Assembly (NCBI RefSeq): GCF_050490315.1
Contig: NZ_JBNPEO010000006.1
Span: 86,735-150,734, forward strand
DNA: 64,000 nt
Direction: 5' to 3'
Origin: JBNPEO01 sp050490315
GTDB lineage: Bacteria > Actinomycetota > Actinomycetes > Actinomycetales > Micrococcaceae
Part shown: positions 17,174 through 27,640 of the stretch, piece after piece
How the letters are laid out: every line of letters starts with the position of its first letter
Numbering within the stretch: position 1 is the first letter of the stretch
The notes under the pieces: generated by a model
What the model saw: the letters and a program-made list of their open reading frames with translations, nothing else
Databases searched by the model: none
What the model was told of the DNA's origin: nothing
Made by a program: the position numbers and the translations under genes

Positions 17174-17950
17174 ATGCTGGAGTACTTCCAGCACGATGAG
17201 CGCCCTGGCAAACCCTTAGCGCTGGCACATCGAGGCTTCTCGCTGGACGGTCTGGAAAACTCTCTGGCAGCGTTCCGGGCCGCAGCTGAGCTGGGGTTTG
17301 TGCACCTCGAAACGGATGTTCACACCACTGCCGACGGGGTGCTGCTGGTGTTTCATGATCAGACGCTGGACCGGGTCACTGACAGTACAGGCAAAATTTC
17401 TGAGCTGACCGCAGCAGAGGTGTCACAGGCACGGATCGGCGGCATTGAACCTGTACCCACGCTGGTTGAGTTGCTGGAAGCTGTTCCCAACGCCAAACTG
17501 AACTTGGACGTTAAGGACTCCGGATCGGTGGAGACCTTGGCTGCGCTCATTGAAGAGCATGGATTGCATCACCGAGTCTTGGTGGCGTCGTTTTCAGACA
17601 AGCGCCGCCGGGCAGTGCTCAAACGCCTGAGCCGCAGGACAGCCTCATCTGGGGGTATGCTCACCACCGCCGTTTTTGTCTTGTTTGGCGGTCTGCTTCC
17701 GGACCGAATGTTAAGACGCATTTTGCGCGATGTGGATGTGTTCCAAGTGCCCCGAAACTACGGCCGGCTCAAGGTGGTCACCGCTGCGCGGGTGGCTCGC
17801 GCGCACCGTCTTGACGTGCAGATTCACGTCTGGACAATCAACGACGCCCCGACCATGCACAAACTCTTAGACCTTGGCGTGGACGGAATTGTGAGCGACC
17901 GAGCTGACATTCTGCGGGAAGTTCTCGAGGCTCGCGGAGACTGGCTCTAG
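17174..17950 (+). CDS. Glycerophosphodiester phosphodiesterase
   Basis: 258 aa, read from ATG 17174, 1 nt after the HAD stop; a longer frame upstream only shadows the HAD gene. GDPD signatures: ALAHRGFSLDGLENSLAAF (catalytic His and NTxxAF-like segment), HLETDVHTTADGVLLVFHDQTLDRVT (ExD metal ligands and catalytic His), LNLDVKD and the C-terminal IHVWTINDAPTMHKLLDLGVDGIVSD. It hydrolyses deacylated phospholipid to glycerol-3-phosphate and an alcohol. There is no signal peptide, so it acts in the cytoplasm. Confidence 0.92.
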   Translation: MLEYFQHDERPGKPLALAHRGFSLDGLENSLAAFRAAAELGFVHLETDVHTTADGVLLVFHDQTLDRVTDSTGKISELTAAEVSQARIGGIEPVPTLVELLEAVPNAKLNLDVKDSGSVETLAALIEEHGLHHRVLVASFSDKRRRAVLKRLSRRTASSGGMLTTAVFVLFGGLLPDRMLRRILRDVDVFQVPRNYGRLKVVTAARVARAHRLDVQIHVWTINDAPTMHKLLDLGVDGIVSDRADILREVLEARGDWL

Positions 17951-17996
17951 AACATTCGTCTACTTACTGAGTCGGTGTAACTGGCAAGATGGTGTG

Positions 17997-19163
17997 ATGC
18001 GCATTCTCATCGCACCAGACAAGTTCAAAGGCTCCCTGAGCGCGGCCGAGGCAGCCTCGGCCATTGCAGAAGGTGTCCTGCGGGTTTATCCCGATGCAAT
18101 CGTCACCCAGTTCCCCGTTGCCGACGGCGGCGAAGGAACTCTGGAGGCCGCAATTGCGGCAGGCTACGAGGAGAAACTCAGTGCCGTCGTCGGGCCGATC
18201 CTCAAGCCCACCGGCGCTGCATGGGCGCTGCGGACTGACGCGTTTGGCACCTCCACCGCGATTGTGGAAACCTCCCAAGCGTCCGGCCTCGCGTTGGTGG
18301 ATGAGGGCATGCTGGACGCGAGCGGCAAGCCAACCCCAGAGGCCGCACTGCGCGCGCACAGTTACGGTTGCGGCCAGCTGATTGCTTCCGCGCTGGACGC
18401 CGGGGCCACTGAGATTGTGTTGGGTTTGGGAGGTTCTGCCATGTCCGACGGCGGATCCGGCGCTTTGCGTGCCTTGGGACTCAAACCACTTGACGCTTCC
18501 GGGAACGTGGTGCCGTTGGGCGGCGGATCCCTGATCGATGTGGTGTCAGTGGACACGTCCGCCCTTGATCCGCGCCTGAGTGCCGTGAAAATCCGCCTCG
18601 CTGTGGACGTTCAGCACCCGATCTTTGGTGGGGGCCGGACCGGAAGCGAAGGCGCCGCACACGTATTCGGGCCGCAAAAAGGTGCCGATGAGGACGGTGT
18701 GGAACTCCTCGACGCTGGACTGCGCAACTGGGCCTCGGTGATCCGCCAAGCCACCGGCCGGGACGTTAACGTGCCCGGTGCCGGTGCTGCTGGCGGATTC
18801 CCAGCAGCATTCCTCGGTTTCTCCAACGCCACTCTGGAAGAAGGCTTTGGCCTAGTGGCATCCCTGACCGGCTTGGCACCCGTTTTGGCCGAAGCTGACC
18901 TGGTGATCACCGGGGAAGGCTCTCTGGATGCGCAGTCCCTCGAAGGCAAAGCCCCTATTGCCTTGGCTGATGCGGCCAGTGGGCGGGGGATTCCTGTGCT
19001 GGCAGTAGCTGGGCGAATTCTGGTAACGCCCGAGGAACTGGCCGAACACGGAATAGACGCCGCCGTTCAGTTGTTGGACTTAGCGCCAAGTCCCGCCGCG
19101 GCGCAGTCCGAAGCCGCAAAATATCTCACCCTGGCCACCCAGCAAGTGCTGGAAGGAGCCTAG
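17997..19163 (+). CDS. Glycerate kinase (GlxK/GarK type)
   Basis: 388 aa from ATG 17997 (a GTG directly before it is possible). Family motifs are IAPDKFKGSLSAAEAA at the N-terminus, PVADGGEGTLEA, LGLGGSAMSDGGSGALRALG, FGPQKGADEDGV, and LVITGEGSLDAQSLEGKAP. It phosphorylates glycerate using ATP in glyoxylate/allantoin or sugar-acid breakdown. It is not obviously linked to the neighbours, starting 46 nt after the GDPD gene and followed 34 nt later by an alcohol dehydrogenase. Confidence 0.94.
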   Translation: MRILIAPDKFKGSLSAAEAASAIAEGVLRVYPDAIVTQFPVADGGEGTLEAAIAAGYEEKLSAVVGPILKPTGAAWALRTDAFGTSTAIVETSQASGLALVDEGMLDASGKPTPEAALRAHSYGCGQLIASALDAGATEIVLGLGGSAMSDGGSGALRALGLKPLDASGNVVPLGGGSLIDVVSVDTSALDPRLSAVKIRLAVDVQHPIFGGGRTGSEGAAHVFGPQKGADEDGVELLDAGLRNWASVIRQATGRDVNVPGAGAAGGFPAAFLGFSNATLEEGFGLVASLTGLAPVLAEADLVITGEGSLDAQSLEGKAPIALADAASGRGIPVLAVAGRILVTPEELAEHGIDAAVQLLDLAPSPAAAQSEAAKYLTLATQQVLEGA

Positions 19164-19197
19164 TTCTGAGTGTAGGGACAGGAACAATAGGAGAACT

Positions 19198-20241
19198 ATG
19201 ACTACCGTCAACGCCTACGTGGCACCATCCGCTGGTGCACCACTAGAAGCAACCACCATTGAGCGCCGAGAAGTGGGACCCCATGACGTCCTGATTGACA
19301 TCAAGTTCGCCGGCATTTGCCACTCGGACATCCACACCGTTCGCGGTGACTGGGGCCCCCAGCAGTACCCGCTGGCACCGGGCCACGAAATCGCCGGAAT
19401 CGTTGCTGCAGTTGGCTCCGAAGTAACTCGCCACAAGGTGGGCGATCGCGTTGGTGTTGGCTGTATGGTCAACTCCTGCGGCGAGTGTGTGAATTGTGAA
19501 AAGGGCGAAGAGCAGTACTGCCTCAAGGGCAACGTGGGCACCTACGGCTCAGTTGACCGTGATGGCACCATCACCCAGGGCGGCTACACCACCGCCGTAG
19601 TGGTGACCGAAAACTTTGTGGTCTCCATCCCGGACGGCCTTGAACTAGACGTTGCTGCTCCGCTTTTGTGCGCCGGCATCACCACCTTCTCCCCTCTGAA
19701 CCACTGGAACGCCGGCCCCGGCAAAAAGGTTGGTGTGATTGGTTTGGGTGGACTTGGCCACATGGCCGTGCAGATTGCGCACGCCATGGGTGCCGAGGTG
19801 ACTGTGCTGTCGCAGACGCTCAACAAGAAGGAAGATGGCCTGAGCTTGGGCGCAGACCACTACTACGCCACGAGCGATCCGGAGACGTTCAAACAGCTGG
19901 CTGGCTCCTTGGATCTGATCATCAACACGGTTTCCGCCAAGTTGGATATCAGCGCTTACTTGCAGCTGTTGGCACTCGATGGGACCTTGGTCAGCGTTGG
20001 TGCCCCGCCGGAGCCCCTGCCGGTTCAGGCATTCTCGCTGATCGGTGCACGCCGATCCTTCGCCGGATCAGCTATTGGTGGCATCCGCGAAACCCAGGAG
20101 ATGCTCAACTTCTGCGCCGAGCACGGTATTGGTGCCAAAATCGAAGTCATCTCGGCTGACCAGATCAATGAGGCCTACGAGCGCGTTTTGAAGTCTGACG
20201 TTCGCTACCGCTTTGTCATCGACACGGCAACGCTGAACTAA
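19198..20241 (+). CDS. Zinc-dependent NAD(P) alcohol dehydrogenase (CAD/YahK type)
   Basis: 347 aa medium-chain dehydrogenase. Catalytic zinc ligands lie in GICHSD and PGHEIAG; the structural zinc site is the four-Cys lobe CGECVNCEKGEEQYC; the cofactor Rossmann motif is GLGGLGHMAVQIAH. Overall pattern matches the cinnamyl-alcohol-dehydrogenase/YahK aldehyde reductase branch, usually NADPH-dependent. A weak GGAGA Shine-Dalgarno precedes ATG 19198. It ends just before a strong bidirectional hairpin. Confidence 0.93.
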   Translation: MTTVNAYVAPSAGAPLEATTIERREVGPHDVLIDIKFAGICHSDIHTVRGDWGPQQYPLAPGHEIAGIVAAVGSEVTRHKVGDRVGVGCMVNSCGECVNCEKGEEQYCLKGNVGTYGSVDRDGTITQGGYTTAVVVTENFVVSIPDGLELDVAAPLLCAGITTFSPLNHWNAGPGKKVGVIGLGGLGHMAVQIAHAMGAEVTVLSQTLNKKEDGLSLGADHYYATSDPETFKQLAGSLDLIINTVSAKLDISAYLQLLALDGTLVSVGAPPEPLPVQAFSLIGARRSFAGSAIGGIRETQEMLNFCAEHGIGAKIEVISADQINEAYERVLKSDVRYRFVIDTATLN

Positions 20242-20247
20242 CAGGAA

Positions 20248-20308
20248 CCGCTACAAAATAGGACATCCGCACCCGAATCCCGGGTGCGGATGTCCATTTT
20301 TGTAGCGG
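20248..20308. terminator. Bidirectional terminator hairpin
   Basis: GGACATCCGCACCCG (20261-20275) pairs perfectly with CGGGTGCGGATGTCC (20281-20295), and the outer CCGCTACA (20248-20255) with TGTAGCGG (20301-20308). T-rich runs lie on both sides when read in either direction, so it can stop both the dehydrogenase (+) and phosphoesterase (-) transcripts. Confidence 0.9.
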
Positions 20309-20349
20309 CATCGAGAGTACGACGTCGGCACTCACCCCAGTGGGTGGGT

Positions 20350-21165
20350 TCAGTGTGCCTTGGGTGGAATTAGCTCGAAAACAAGGCAGGGTCCGCCGTC
20401 GTACAGCCCGGCGTCAATATCCACGGCGAGACCGCCTGCGTACTCCTCCGGCCCGGCAGTCTCGAATGCTAGGTACCCGTGCACCTCGGAAATGATGCTG
20501 TGCCCGTGGATGATCCGCTCGCCGCCCAAAGAATTGAGCATACTCACCGAATTTGTGTGGCCCTGAACTCCACGGAATGCCCCACGCGTGGTCATCCGAG
20601 CCCACACATTCCACAGCTGTTCAAGGTTCTCGCTGCGCAGTGCCGCCCCAATAGTGGTGTTGACTTCACTCACCGTTGAACCAAATTCCAAGTACGCCGT
20701 GGTGTCCGAATGCAGCAACAATTCAGTCCCGGCTAAGGCCACCGCTGGCCGGTCCATAAGCCACTGGACATGACGGGGGGACAGCCCCTCCTGGTCAGAA
20801 TTTTGGCCGCCATTGCGCACCCATGATGCGTGAAAATTCCGTGGACCCGTGGCCGTTTCCAACGCCTGGGTCCCAAACAACTTGGTGCCCAACGCCAGCA
20901 CCTCATGATTGCCCAGAAGTGCGTGAACACCACCGCCAGCTTCGCGGGCGGAGACCTCCAGCTGCATCAACACGTCAATGACACCCAGCCCGTGGGGACC
21001 CCGGTCTAGGTAGTCCCCGAGGAAGTACACGTGCGAGTTGCCACCTTGCCAGCGGCCCACCGAATCAACCAGCCCTTGCCACGAGAGCTCCTCTAGGAGA
21101 GGTTTTAGGGCGCCGTGGATATCACCTACGGCAAAGTAGCGGGCTGATTCGGCGGGTTCGATCAT
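20350..21165 (-). CDS. Calcineurin-like metallophosphoesterase
   Basis: 271 aa. The dinuclear-metal motifs appear in order: GDIHG, GDYLDRG, GNHE, a histidine in LLLHSDTT and GHS, the standard PPP-type set. This small stand-alone phosphoesterase resembles Ser/Thr or diadenosine-polyphosphate phosphatases. It sits 3 nt downstream of the uracil-xanthine permease stop and is likely cotranscribed with it. Its substrate is unknown. Confidence 0.9.
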   Translation of the reverse strand: MIEPAESARYFAVGDIHGALKPLLEELSWQGLVDSVGRWQGGNSHVYFLGDYLDRGPHGLGVIDVLMQLEVSAREAGGGVHALLGNHEVLALGTKLFGTQALETATGPRNFHASWVRNGGQNSDQEGLSPRHVQWLMDRPAVALAGTELLLHSDTTAYLEFGSTVSEVNTTIGAALRSENLEQLWNVWARMTTRGAFRGVQGHTNSVSMLNSLGGERIIHGHSIISEVHGYLAFETAGPEEYAGGLAVDIDAGLYDGGPCLVFELIPPKAH

Positions 21166-21168
21166 GCG

Positions 21169-22533
21169 CTAGCGCTTCTTCTTGGTGGCAGCTTTAGCGG
21201 CTCGCGCTGCCATCCGCTCGGCGATTGGCTCACCCTTATGGGAGACCGGGCCCTCAGTCTCGGGGTCAGAGACTGTACCCCGAGCCTTCGCGATGGCCTT
21301 CATACCGTGGTAGATCAGCAAGGCAGCGGCTGAGCCCAACGCAATACCGGTGAACTTGAGCGAGCCAATGGTCCAGGTGTAATCCGCAATACCAATAATG
21401 AGTGCCACGGCGGCGGTGGTCAGGTTCACAGAGTTAGAGAAGTTCACCCGGTTCTGGACCCAAATCTTCACACCCAGCACACCGATCATGCCGTACAACA
21501 TGGTGGCCGCGCCGCCCAAAACACCGGCCGGAACCGTGGCAATGAGCGCACCGAACTTGGGCGAGAAGCTCAGCAGAATCGCGAACAAACCAGCAACCCA
21601 GTAAGCAGCAGTGGAGTACACCTTGGTCGCAGCCATCACACCAATGTTTTCGGCGTAGGTGGTGGTGCCAGAACCGCCGCCCAAACCGGCCAGCACCGTA
21701 GCGGCACCGTCAGCCATCAGTGCGCGGCCGGAGACGCCGTCGAGGTTTTGACCAGTCATGGCAGCCACCGACTTTACGTGCCCGATGTTCTCAGCCACGA
21801 GCACCAACACCACTGGCACAAACAGGCCCACTACACCAACGTGGAATTCGGGCGTTTGGAAGTGTGGCAGGCCAATCCAATCGGCTGCATTGACGGTGGT
21901 GTAGTCCACTTCACCGCGGATGTTGGCCACAATGTAGCCCACCACCACACCCACCAGGATGTTCAAGCGGCCAATGATTCCGCGGAACAGTACTGTCACC
22001 AAAATGATGGTCACCAGAGTCAGCAGAGCGGTGATTGGTGCAGCGTCAAAGTTGTTTTTCGCGGCTGAGGCCAGGTTCAGTCCAATCAGCGCCACAATGG
22101 TTCCGGTGACGATCGGGGGCATCAACCGGTTGATCCATGCGGCGCCAAACTTTTGGACCACCACACCAATCAAAGCCAGGACGGCGCCAGCCATCACCAC
22201 ACCGCCCAAGGCGCCAGCAACACCGAATTGCTCTTGTGAGGCCGCGATGGGGGCAATAAAGGCAAAGCTGGAACCCAAGTAGCTGGGTACCTTGCCGGCG
22301 GTGATGATCAGGAAGAGGATGGTGCCCACACCCGAGAAAAACAGGGTGGTGGCCGGGGGCATGTGGGTCAGGATGGGCACCAAGAACGTGGCACCGAACA
22401 TGGCCACCACGTGCTGCATACCAATGCCGATGGTCAACGGCCAGGCGAGGCGCTCTTGCGGAGCCACCACCTCGCCGGGGCGCACGGACTTGCCGTCGCC
22501 GTGAAGGGTCCATTTGGTTCCGAGCAGGCTCAA
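21169..22533 (-). CDS. Uracil/xanthine permease (NCS2, UraA-like)
   Basis: 454 aa polytopic proton-coupled nucleobase carrier. Family signatures are the FGATFLVPIL first helix, GSSFAFIAPI, NIGHVKSVAAMTGQ (helix 8 substrate residues) and GGSGTTTYAENIGVMAATKV (helix 10). The C-terminal tail is basic (AARAAKAATKKKR). UraA (uracil) is the best guess because of the divergent RutE-like nitroreductase at 22753, but xanthine/urate cannot be excluded. The start is taken at 22533; a GGAG Shine-Dalgarno is visible upstream on the minus strand. Confidence 0.9.
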   Translation of the reverse strand: MSLLGTKWTLHGDGKSVRPGEVVAPQERLAWPLTIGIGMQHVVAMFGATFLVPILTHMPPATTLFFSGVGTILFLIITAGKVPSYLGSSFAFIAPIAASQEQFGVAGALGGVVMAGAVLALIGVVVQKFGAAWINRLMPPIVTGTIVALIGLNLASAAKNNFDAAPITALLTLVTIILVTVLFRGIIGRLNILVGVVVGYIVANIRGEVDYTTVNAADWIGLPHFQTPEFHVGVVGLFVPVVLVLVAENIGHVKSVAAMTGQNLDGVSGRALMADGAATVLAGLGGGSGTTTYAENIGVMAATKVYSTAAYWVAGLFAILLSFSPKFGALIATVPAGVLGGAATMLYGMIGVLGVKIWVQNRVNFSNSVNLTTAAVALIIGIADYTWTIGSLKFTGIALGSAAALLIYHGMKAIAKARGTVSDPETEGPVSHKGEPIAERMAARAAKAATKKKR

Positions 22534-22564
22534 AAGGAGCGCCTTTCGCTATCAAGAAATTAGG

Positions 22565-22618
22565 CTGACAATCCGTCAGGGGTTCGGATGCAACTTTACT
22601 GTGCAGCACGCTGTGCTG
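22565..22618. promoter_or_regulatory. Two inverted repeats between divergent permease and reductase genes
   Basis: CTGAC-AATCC-GTCAG (22565-22579) and CAGCAC-GCT-GTGCTG (22604-22618) are perfect short palindromes in the 219-nt divergent region, plausible operators. A TTGACG (22662-22667) to AATATT (22684-22689) pair could be the rightward promoter. No regulator gene is adjacent. Confidence 0.35.
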
Positions 22619-22752
22619 AATATCACGTCCATAAATGGGAAGCACAAACGAGACCACGGTGTTGACGCCAAGGAAACGACGCGAATATTGGCGCCGCACC
22701 ATTCGGATCACTCTTCTGATCCAGCCATCCCAGGTCTTTCCCAAGGAGTCCC

Positions 22753-23358
22753 ATGAGCATCGCCCACGAAGAAGCCGTCCTCGACGCAACCGCCATCAAC
22801 ACCCTGTTTGCCGAGGCACGCACCGCGAACTCCTTCACCGGTGAAGTCACCGAGGAACAAGCTCAGGCCATTTACGAACTGACAAAGTTTGGCCCCACGG
22901 CGTTCAACTCCCAGCCACTGCGAGTCACCTACGTGCGTTCTGCCGAAGCCCGCGCTGCCCTCGTGGACAACATGGCTCGTGGCAACCAAGCCAAAACCGC
23001 TTCAGCCCCCTTAGTTGCAGTGCTCAGCTTTGACACCGCGTGGCACGAACGCTGGGATGCTTTTATGCCAGGTTTCAACGCCCCGAAAGCCATGTTCGAC
23101 GCCGACCAGGCCGTCACCGCAGCCACGGGTAACAACAACGCCCACCTGCAGGCCGGCTACTTCATCATGGCCGTGCGCGCACTGGGCTTAGCCGCTGGCC
23201 CCATGACCGGCGCCAACTTCGCCGGCATTGACGCTCAGCTCTTCCCCGAGGGAGACCAGAAGTCATTTATGGTGATCAACATTGGCCAGCCTGGTGAAGA
23301 TGCATGGGGCGACGCCAAGCCGAAGTTTGACTACAAGGATGCTGTACGCACCGTCTAA
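22753..23358 (+). CDS. Nitroreductase-family malonic semialdehyde reductase (RutE-like)
   Basis: 201 aa FMN-dependent reductase. The family-typical stretches are FTGEVTEEQAQAIYELTKFGPTAFNSQP (FMN site), NAHLQAGYFIMAVRALGLAAGPM and the C-terminal FMVINIGQPGEDAW. RutE converts malonic semialdehyde to 3-hydroxypropionate in pyrimidine breakdown; the divergent nucleobase permease fits, but no other rut gene is in the window. AAGGAG lies close upstream of ATG 22753. Other nitroreductase roles remain possible. Confidence 0.87.
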   Translation: MSIAHEEAVLDATAINTLFAEARTANSFTGEVTEEQAQAIYELTKFGPTAFNSQPLRVTYVRSAEARAALVDNMARGNQAKTASAPLVAVLSFDTAWHERWDAFMPGFNAPKAMFDADQAVTAATGNNNAHLQAGYFIMAVRALGLAAGPMTGANFAGIDAQLFPEGDQKSFMVINIGQPGEDAWGDAKPKFDYKDAVRTV

Positions 23359-23372
23359 ATTTCCCCCCATTG

Positions 23373-23422
23373 GCTCGCAAGTGTGGCTCCACTCGCCCTT
23401 GAGTGGAGCCACACTTGCGAGC
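23373..23422. repeat. Perfect 22-bp palindrome, gene-less
   Basis: Arms 23373-23394 and 23401-23422 are exact inverse complements; the arm starts GCTCGCAAGTG and ends TCCACTC, and the 6-nt loop is GCCCTT. No T run follows on either strand, so it is not a standard terminator although it sits between two convergent genes. It resembles in size the palindromes that bracket the DUF559 genes at 32 and 42 kb. Confidence 0.85.
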
Positions 23423-23538
23423 GGACTGGGTGCGGGGGACGCAAAATGCCTCCAGCACGATGGGGGACACGCTGGAGGCATCACGCGGACGCAATTTAGC
23501 TGGCAAGAACTCGGCTACGCCCGGAACCACAAATTAGC

Positions 23539-25206
23539 CTAGCCGATGACCCCATCCACAAGAGCCTTCGCCTCGGCCTGAACCAAAGCCAAATGCTCAG
23601 CGCCCTTAAATGACTCGGCATAGATCTTGTAAACGTCCTCAGTACCCGAGGGACGAGCCGCGAACCACGCGTTCTCGGTCACAACCTTGAGCCCGCCAAT
23701 GGCCGCGCCATTGCCGGGAGCCTCGGTGAGTTTCGCGGTGATCTGCTCGCCAGCCAACTCGGTTGCAGTGACATCTGAAGCGGAGAGCTTCCCCAAAGCC
23801 GCTTTTTGCTCCCGGTTAGCCGCAGCATCAATACGCGCATACACCGGATCGCCAAACTGATCCGTGAGCCCGGTGTACAACTCCGACGGCGACTTGCCCG
23901 TCACGGCCGTAATCTCCGAAGCCAGCAGGGCCAGCAAAATGCCGTCCTTATCCGTGGTCCACACCGAGCCGTCCATTTTGTTGAAGGACGCGCCAGCTGA
24001 CTCTTCGCCACCAAAAGCGCCCTCACCGGACAACAACCCCGGAACAAACCACTTAAAGCCCACCGGCACTTCAACCAGCTTGCGGCCCAAACCTTCTGCC
24101 ACCCGGTCAATGATCGAGGAGGAAACCAAGGTTTTGCCGACCACTGAGGCGGGGTTCCAGCCCTGACGGTTCCGGTACAAATAATCAATCGCGACGGCGA
24201 GGTAATGGTTCGGGTTCATGAGCCCACCCTTGCCGTTAATCACCGGGGTGACGATCCCGTGGCGGTCCGCATCGGCGTCGTTCCCGGTGGCAATATCAAA
24301 AGGCGACTTCCCGGCGTCGTCCGCTTTCATCCGAGCAATCAATGACGCCATGGCGTTGGGTGAGGAGCAATCCATGCGGATCTTCTCATCCCAGTCCAAA
24401 GTCATAAAGGCCCACTGCGGGTCCACCGTGGGGTTCACCACTGTCAGATCCAAGTGGTGGCGCTCGCCGATTTCGCCCCAATAATCCACCGACGCGCCGC
24501 CCAAGGGGTCAGCACCAATCCGCAAACCAGCGTTCCGGATGGCGTCCAGGTCCAAAACTGAGGGCAGGTCATCTACGTAGCTTGAGAGGAAATCGAACTT
24601 GCCAACGTTCTCCGAATTCAGGGCCTCAGCAATGGGAATGCGTTGGACCCCGCGAAGCCCATTTTCAAGCAGCTCATTGGCTCGGTTAGCAATCCAGGCG
24701 GTGGCGTCAGTATCTGCCGGACCACCGTGAGGCGGGTTGTATTTGAAGCCGCCATCACCGGGCGGGTTGTGGCTGGGAGTAACAACAATGCCGTCAGCCT
24801 GGTCCAAGTGACCGGCGTTGTTGTATTTCAAAATCGCGTGACTCAAGGCCGGTGTGGGGGTGTAACCATGGCGAGCATCAATCAGGACGTGAACCCCGTT
24901 GGCTGCAAGAACTTCAAGGGCAGTGTTCTGTGCCGGTTCGCTCAACGCGTGAGTGTCCTTGGCCAAATACAGTGGGCCGATGATTCCCTGAGCTGCGCGG
25001 TATTCAACAATTGCCTGTGTGATCGCGGCAATGTGCTGCTCATTAAAAGAGGACTTTAAACTGGACCCGCGGTGACCGGAAGTACCAAACGCCACTCGTT
25101 GAGAGGGATCGCTGGGATCCGGAATGACGTCAAAATACGCGTCAAGCAAAGCGGTCAGATCCACAAGGTCTGAAGGTAGGGCTACAGTGCCCGCTCGGTT
25201 AGCCAT
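23539..25206 (-). CDS. pgm: Phosphoglucomutase (alpha-D-glucose phosphate-specific)
   Basis: 555 aa, full length for the bacterial Pgm family. The phosphoserine loop is in FGTSGHRGSSLKSSF, the metal loop is the DADADRHG segment, the sugar-binding loop is FGGEESAGASF and the phosphate-binding loop is ARPSGTEDVYKIYAESF. It interconverts glucose-1-phosphate and glucose-6-phosphate for glycogen, trehalose and wall sugars. Monocistronic: divergent from the DUF4190 gene and convergent with the reductase gene. Confidence 0.96.
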   Translation of the reverse strand: MANRAGTVALPSDLVDLTALLDAYFDVIPDPSDPSQRVAFGTSGHRGSSLKSSFNEQHIAAITQAIVEYRAAQGIIGPLYLAKDTHALSEPAQNTALEVLAANGVHVLIDARHGYTPTPALSHAILKYNNAGHLDQADGIVVTPSHNPPGDGGFKYNPPHGGPADTDATAWIANRANELLENGLRGVQRIPIAEALNSENVGKFDFLSSYVDDLPSVLDLDAIRNAGLRIGADPLGGASVDYWGEIGERHHLDLTVVNPTVDPQWAFMTLDWDEKIRMDCSSPNAMASLIARMKADDAGKSPFDIATGNDADADRHGIVTPVINGKGGLMNPNHYLAVAIDYLYRNRQGWNPASVVGKTLVSSSIIDRVAEGLGRKLVEVPVGFKWFVPGLLSGEGAFGGEESAGASFNKMDGSVWTTDKDGILLALLASEITAVTGKSPSELYTGLTDQFGDPVYARIDAAANREQKAALGKLSASDVTATELAGEQITAKLTEAPGNGAAIGGLKVVTENAWFAARPSGTEDVYKIYAESFKGAEHLALVQAEAKALVDGVIG

Positions 25207-25353
25207 GTGTACAGCATGCCAGAGTGTATTGAATGGGGAAATGCCCGTCAGCCATGTGGACTCAACGGGGCTATTATGACGTTGGCGGTAGGCTGGGGTA
25301 ACGACGTTTCAAGCGTTTCGCGAGCCTGCAAAGCGCCTAATTCAAGGGGAAAT

Positions 25354-25944
25354 ATGAGCGACATGTACAGCGGCGGCAACGAAGCTAACAAACCGGTTCC
25401 TCCAGTGCCTCCGGTTCCCCCGTACACGGCCGCCACCCCGCCAGTGCCACCTGCCGCCGGGACTCCAGTGCCGCCGTCGTACGGTCAGCAACCGGGAGGA
25501 TACCAAAACACTGGTTACCAAAACGACGGATACCCAAGCGCGCCCCAGAATAATGGCTATCAGAACCAAGGTTTTCAGAACCCCGGTTACCAAAACCAGG
25601 GCCAACCGAACGTTTACCACAACCCGGGCTTCCAGAATCAGGGTTTCCAGAACCCCAACCCCTATGGCCAGCCCGCATACTTCGGCATGCCAGCGGAACC
25701 CAAGGGCCTGAGTATTGCTGCGATGGTGCTCGGAATTGTGTCAGTTTTCACTGCGGGTTGGCTCATCTTGCCTGAAATTGCCGCCATCATTTTGGGCCAC
25801 ATTGCCTTGAAGAAAGAGCCCGCTGGCAAAGGAATGGCGTTGACGGGTCTCATCTGTGGCTACGTGGTTGTTGCCGGGTGGGTGGTTATTCTGGCAATCT
25901 TCCTGGTCCTGGGGGCTGCGGCCGGTCCAGGTTTGTCTAACTAG
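25354..25944 (+). CDS. DUF4190 membrane protein with tyrosine/glutamine/asparagine repeats
   Basis: 196 aa from ATG 25354, chosen over an earlier in-frame ATG (25207) because AAGGGGA precedes it. Residues about 10-45 are Pro/Val-rich (VPPVPPVPP), and about 48-105 are an irregular repeat of short GYQN/GFQN units. The C-terminal half is a DUF4190-type two-helix membrane domain (LSIAAMVLGIVSVFTAGW, then ALTGLICGYVVVAGWVVIL). Disordered Pro- or Tyr-rich N-tails on such domains are common in Actinobacteria; the function is unknown. Confidence 0.82.
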   Translation: MSDMYSGGNEANKPVPPVPPVPPYTAATPPVPPAAGTPVPPSYGQQPGGYQNTGYQNDGYPSAPQNNGYQNQGFQNPGYQNQGQPNVYHNPGFQNQGFQNPNPYGQPAYFGMPAEPKGLSIAAMVLGIVSVFTAGWLILPEIAAIILGHIALKKEPAGKGMALTGLICGYVVVAGWVVILAIFLVLGAAAGPGLSN

Positions 25945-26011
25945 GCAGCTCTATCTGACGGGCTAACTGGCTCTGGCTGAGATTCCCCTTCTTTTGCCAA
26001 TAAGGCAGCAA

Positions 26012-26045
26012 AAAGGCGGCGTGTCCTTGGAGGCACGCCGCCTTT
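26012..26045 (-). terminator. Terminator between DUF4190 gene and POT transporter
   Basis: AAAGGCGGCGTG (26012-26023) pairs with CACGCCGCCTTT (26034-26045) around TCCTTGGAGG. On the minus strand a TTTTT run follows the stem, so it mainly serves the transporter gene; the plus-strand tail is weaker (TTTGGG). Confidence 0.85.
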
Positions 26046-26066
26046 GGGCTCTAAAGCTGGGGAAAC

Positions 26067-27536
<1,470 letters not shown>

Positions 27537-27640
27537 TTTCTCTATTCTCCCCGCAAGGGTGGGAGGCTGTCACATTTGCGCATGGCTGACAAGTCTGTTT
27601 CAGGTCATGACAAATGGCCTCTGCTAACGGGTTTAGCTAC

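Noticed and set aside
25500..25660. CRISPR-like or tandem DNA repeat
   Set aside because: The repetition is at the protein level (GYQN/GFQN codons) within the DUF4190 gene, with irregular DNA spacing and no spacers.
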